Shown one piece after another: positions 60,381 to 64,000 of a stretch of DNA of 64,000 nt. The DNA lies in the NCBI GenBank assembly GCA_014218235.1, contig CM024760.1:73705244-73769243 (forward strand), in the 5' to 3' direction. Both the position numbers and the translations under genes were made by a program. Source of the stretch: Colocasia esculenta (lineage: Eukaryota > Streptophyta > Magnoliopsida > Alismatales > Araceae). How positions within the stretch are numbered: position 1 is the first letter of the stretch; every line of letters starts with the position of its first letter. Under the pieces are notes generated by a model. It did no database searches, was not told where the DNA came from, and saw only the letters and a list, made by a program, of their open reading frames with translations.

Positions 60381-61171
60381 AATCCTTGTTTTATTTTTTG
60401 CATATTTCGGTTTGAACCGAACCGAATCACTGTAGAAATTTGGATCGGTTCGGTTCCCCTAAAATAGGGGTGAATCGGACCGAACCGGCCCGTTGTTCAC
60501 CCCTAGCTGCTAGTCCGGAGTTCAATATTCGTGATGACCAATATATGATGATGTGCCGAATAATACAGCTCAGAGATTTTATTAGTTACTTCGAGATACT
60601 GATGAGCCATTGTGGGATGGTTGTGAGAAGCATGCACAATTGTCTGCATTGTCATAGCTATTGAATTTGAAGTCTAAATTTCATATGAGTGAGAGTTGTT
60701 TTGATCAACTTCTTTACTCATCAAGAGTATGCTTCTTCAATCAGAGAAGTTGCTCGATGATTTTTATCTTGCGAAGAAGATGGTGAATGACCTGGGACTT
60801 GGATTTATGAAAATTAATACATCTTCTAATCATTGTATGTTGTATTACAAAGGTGATGCAGATAAGACATCATGTTGTATCTGTAAGCATGATAGATTCA
60901 AGCTTAAGAGAGGAGACAAGTCAAAGCAAAGGAAGGATGTTCCATATAAGTCACTGCAGTACTTTCTGATCACACCCAGATTGCAACGGTTGTTCATGTC
61001 CCCAAAGATAGCTAGACATATGACTTGTTGTGGAAAGAGTCTGTCATGATGATGGTGAAATCAGTCATCCTACCGATGGCGAAGCTTAGGCTCATTTTAG
61101 CCGTACTCATCCTTCCTTCTCAAGGGAACCACGCAACGTACGGCTAGGTTTATGCACGGACGGATTCAATC

Positions 61172-64000
61172 TGTAACGCCCCGACGCGGAATATCGGAGC
61201 AGGATTACAGTTATTAAATAGTACATAGCGAGAAATAAATGAAAACCATTGCACAATGGAATAATACCAAATAAACTCCAATTTCATAATAATCCACCAG
61301 ACATCATTACATCAACGTATCAGAGCCAGAACTAGGCCCTGAGTACTTTATTCAAAAATCAAACTATTACATTATGACTAACTGACTCACTAACTCATAA
61401 CTATACTAACTACTACTAGATAGCACTGGTGGCTGAAATGGTCACTCCTGAGCATCTTCCTCAGTCCCGTCCTCGTATGTGTGGTTGTCTCCATCCGACT
61501 CACCTAAACACATTAAATAAATACGCAGGATGAGCGAATAACGCCCAGTAGGACTTAATATCTCATGAACACAAACATGCTTTAAATAGTTAATGTTTTA
61601 ATGCCAGGCTAACTAGAGAGTAAAGTCTAGAGAGAGTAGTCATGTAGTATGTCAGATAACGAGAGAACAATTGCAACTGACACAGGGAAAATAGTACCAC
61701 AAGAACGACAATATAATGACCATGTAACGTTATAACATGTAATTTGCACAACGGTGCACTAGTAACGATCACGCTTGCACTTGTAGAGATAGTACTTTGA
61801 TTGTCATAGATTAATCTAGATAGTAAACTGGCGCTGGATGCATGCCGTAACACATCCTTGATCATTTTAACTCCCATGGGCACTGACACTTTTCGGGCGC
61901 TCCTCCCAGGACCTGATCGGGACCTATTGCGCTGGCATTAGTCATTTCTTTTATCTTAGACAATCACACGAATGGCCAATAGAGTACCAAGAAGAGATAA
62001 GAGAGTACTAGACGAGATAGATGAGGTGTTGAGATAACGTGAACAGATAAGAGGATATGGACATTAGATGAGATAGAGACAATTATGTAAAACACGTGAA
62101 ATTCTGATAGTAACGGTTGCACAGCACCAGGTCGGGTAACGACAGTCTGGTAGAAGTCACAACACCCACTTAGTCATGTTGTGAACACGACCAAATGGTT
62201 TGGAGTGATCCCGAGACGAGAAGGAAAAACACTAAGGCATGGATCGTACTGATCCCTAATGTGTATCGGGATTTGGGGTACAACCAACTCGTTGACTAAG
62301 GACGTGCGCCAAAGCCAAGAAGACTTACGGAGGTCTTGACAAGGAGTCCCTAGTCCAGTCGAGAGTATTCCCGATGGAGAGGTGGTCCAAGTCAAGAGAA
62401 AAGTGTGTAGAAACAGGTCTGTCGTGCCTCGAGTGCTCGAAGCCGAGGGAAAACGATAACGGTATTTAAAATGCACGTATAAAACGAAAACAATTGTATT
62501 TAATAAAATAGGGTAATTTAGTCATTTATTTTGCTAATTTACTGAATATATTATTGCATAATTTATCAAGGTCAAATGGCATTAATAATGTTATGTGTGT
62601 GTAAGTGTAAAGAAATCTTGAGGATACGACAAGTCGTGCAAATGTCATTTTAAATAATTAAATTTATATCATTAATGTCATTTATTAATTCACCAAGTCG
62701 AATTAACTATAACATGATTAATCATGACTAATTAAAGGGTATAAAGCTTAAACAACAGGGCATATGCACAATTTTCCATTCTGGTCGGATTCTTGAAAAC
62801 GCGGCAGACTTATCCGTTGCGATTCAAGTCGCGACAGGACGGTCGGGCGCGACACAGAACCTGGCCGGTCTGGCCCGGTTCGGAGTGAATCGCGGCGGCT
62901 TATGCAGCCGCGTTCTTGACGCGATGTCATCGGCCGGCGTGACCCTACTGATACGGTGGATTGCCCTTTTTCCCTTTTTCCAGGGCGAGTCCTCTGTGAT
63001 ATAGGGACGTTCTAAATTCCATATAAAATAGTATGGTGATCCAAAAAGCACGAAACTAGTTTTAAACGAAAGTAGACATGTATATCTATCAACATGCACA
63101 ATTAATTTAAAAATAGACAAGGTTTAAACATGCGTGATCAGGTTACTTTTCAGTGACCTAAACAGGCGCAGTCAGGGTTCAACGAATTAATTTGAGATGA
63201 ATACATGATGAAAATTTTCGAAAATAGGGACGTTCAAAATCTAACAAGATGTAGTATTTATGATAATTTATCATGATCTGAAGTCAAGTATAAACGGGGT
63301 TCACAAGCAAACATGAAGGATCAGGTACATGTATCTGACAGAAATTCAAAGAATTAATTCTCCCTCATGGGAGATCAAAATAGAACGAAACCAGGGGCGT
63401 TTGTTTGAAAGCTATTGCATTGTAGTATCAATGAGAATTTGCTCATAGCATGGGAACAAGTGTGTGGGGAATTAGAGAGAACATGAGATTTCGGGTTCAT
63501 GGTGACAGTAGGGATCATGAATTAAATTCGCCCAAATGGATAAGCAGAATACAACGAAACCATAGGGATTTTTAAGAGGTACATGAAGGATACCTAGGAT
63601 AAGTTTTACACGATTTTTGCTTGAGAGATTGCCTACCTTTTCGTGGAGTAAGAAAACCCTAGTTTGGTGACGAAAATGGAAAAACTCCTCCTTATTCTAG
63701 CCTCCTCCTCCTTGCTCCTTTGTCTCCAGCCCTTCTCCTTGTTCTCCAGAGTTGCAGCCACGAAAATGGGTTGCTAGGGATGAGTTTTTGGTGTATATGG
63801 CTAACTATAGGAGTCCTAGCCATTATAAGAGTCCTCCTTCCTATTAAACTCCGAATTTCCTTCTTTATCTCCCACTTTCTCTTATTTATCCACCTAATAG
63901 AGTTGGGAAATGATCCAATTTCTTAGGTAAAGGTTTAGGGTAAGTATAAGCTCTTTTTAGGATAAATATGACTTGTTTTAATAGTTAATTTGACCCTTTT
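61172..64000 (-). repeat. LTR of the A/B chromovirus family, cut by the window end
   Basis: It starts TGTAACGCCCCGACGCGG on the plus strand and follows 8130-11198 and 28862-31939 throughout. It includes the GC-rich gcgac block, which here is shorter (62795-62950) and lacks the palindrome seen in the other copies. No primer site lies to its left, so it is a 3' LTR or a solo LTR. About 250 bp remain beyond the window if it is full length. It interrupts the CACTA transposase; the left flank is caatc. Confidence 0.85.

Larger units (their letters stand above)
59998..60505. mobile_element. hAT-like MITE inside the transposase (508 bp)
   Basis: The ends are TAGGGGTGTTCA on the left and TGTTCACCCCTA on the right. 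Flanking 8-mers GCTGTTGG (59990-59997) and GCTGCTAG (60506-60513) agree at 6 of 8 positions, fitting an old hAT duplication. Both subterminal regions carry repeated ttcggtt/aaccgaac words. It contains two tandem tRNA-like units. Confidence 0.6.
56145..61171 (+). mobile_element. CACTA (En/Spm) DNA transposon, left part
   Basis: The terminus CACTACAAGGAAAA starts at 56145. It is followed by subterminal repeats of 'ttccgacgga/ccgtcgg' type in both orientations (56165-56375), typical of CACTA elements. A (CT)n run (56404-56445), a CT-rich leader, a long AT-rich span and the transposase follow. The 3-bp target duplication would be gaa on the left; the right end is outside the window because an LTR inserted at 61172. 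A hAT-like MITE interrupts the transposase at 59998-60505. Confidence 0.8.
59663..61171 (+). pseudogene. CACTA TNP2-type transposase, 5' part, decayed
   Basis: From M at 59663, the N-terminal transposase-associated domain reads SYENRSWIYREIVNGVV, with NNRCPCSACKN (metal-binding cysteines) and HLYMRGFVPYYELWSSHGE. After the MITE at 59998-60505 the frame resumes, and a frameshift near 60600 leads to EPLWDGCEKHAQLSAL. From about 60750 the TNP2 domain follows: DDFYLAKKMVNDLGLGFMKI, CMLYYKGDADKTSCCIC and LQYFLITPRLQRLFMS to 61047. After another break it reads EPRNVRLGLCTDGFN, the last residues before the LTR at 61172. It would cut the CACTA ends, but is inactive here. Confidence 0.8.

Overview
The window is plant nuclear DNA, probably from a monocot. 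It has large Ty3/gypsy LTR retrotransposons, hAT-type MITEs, a CACTA element and one GC-rich, apparently intronless LRR receptor-kinase gene. The GC-rich coding sequence favours a monocot, but the species cannot be fixed from sequence alone. Only the receptor kinase looks like a host protein-coding gene. Nearly everything else is transposon sequence, and most transposon reading frames carry frameshifts or stops.

Positions 1-38842 are a stack of nested retrotransposons. A Tat-lineage gypsy element on the minus strand (3' LTR from before 1 to 733, 5' LTR 34907-35718) has inserted into an older Tekay/Del-like LTR whose remainder is 35719-38842. A second minus-strand gypsy chromovirus (B, LTRs 8130-11198 and 28862-31939) lies in the Tat reverse transcriptase. 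It is joined in tandem, through a shared LTR, to a truncated sibling (A, about 5836-8129). A plus-strand chromovirus (C, 12486-27051, target duplication TGTGT) lies inside B. A solo LTR of C's own family (D, 23887-26989, target duplication GCAAC) lies inverted inside C's 3' LTR. Removing C joins B's protease/RT boundary in frame to its integrase, so B had already lost RT and RNase H when C arrived. The Tat element also carries the antisense ORF expected of its lineage, with a clean GT-AG intron.

Positions 38843-56144 are gene-bearing, AT-rich DNA. A BRI1-like (BRL) leucine-rich-repeat receptor kinase runs from 47180 to 43575 on the minus strand. Its span gives about 1,200 codons and the domain order is complete, but the reading frame is broken at about six places. 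Around it are a hAT-like MITE (42663-43192), possible promoter and 5' UTR intron signals, a threefold tandem array of a TA-flanked palindromic element built from a roughly 20-bp 'gcacacaaata' repeat (50352-52390), and a Tat-type solo LTR (about 53600-54260).

Positions 56145-64000 hold the left part of a CACTA (En/Spm) transposon with its CACTACAAG terminus, subterminal repeats and a decayed TNP2 transposase. It is interrupted by a hAT-like MITE carrying two tRNA-like units and is then cut at 61172 by another LTR of the A/B family, which runs off the window.
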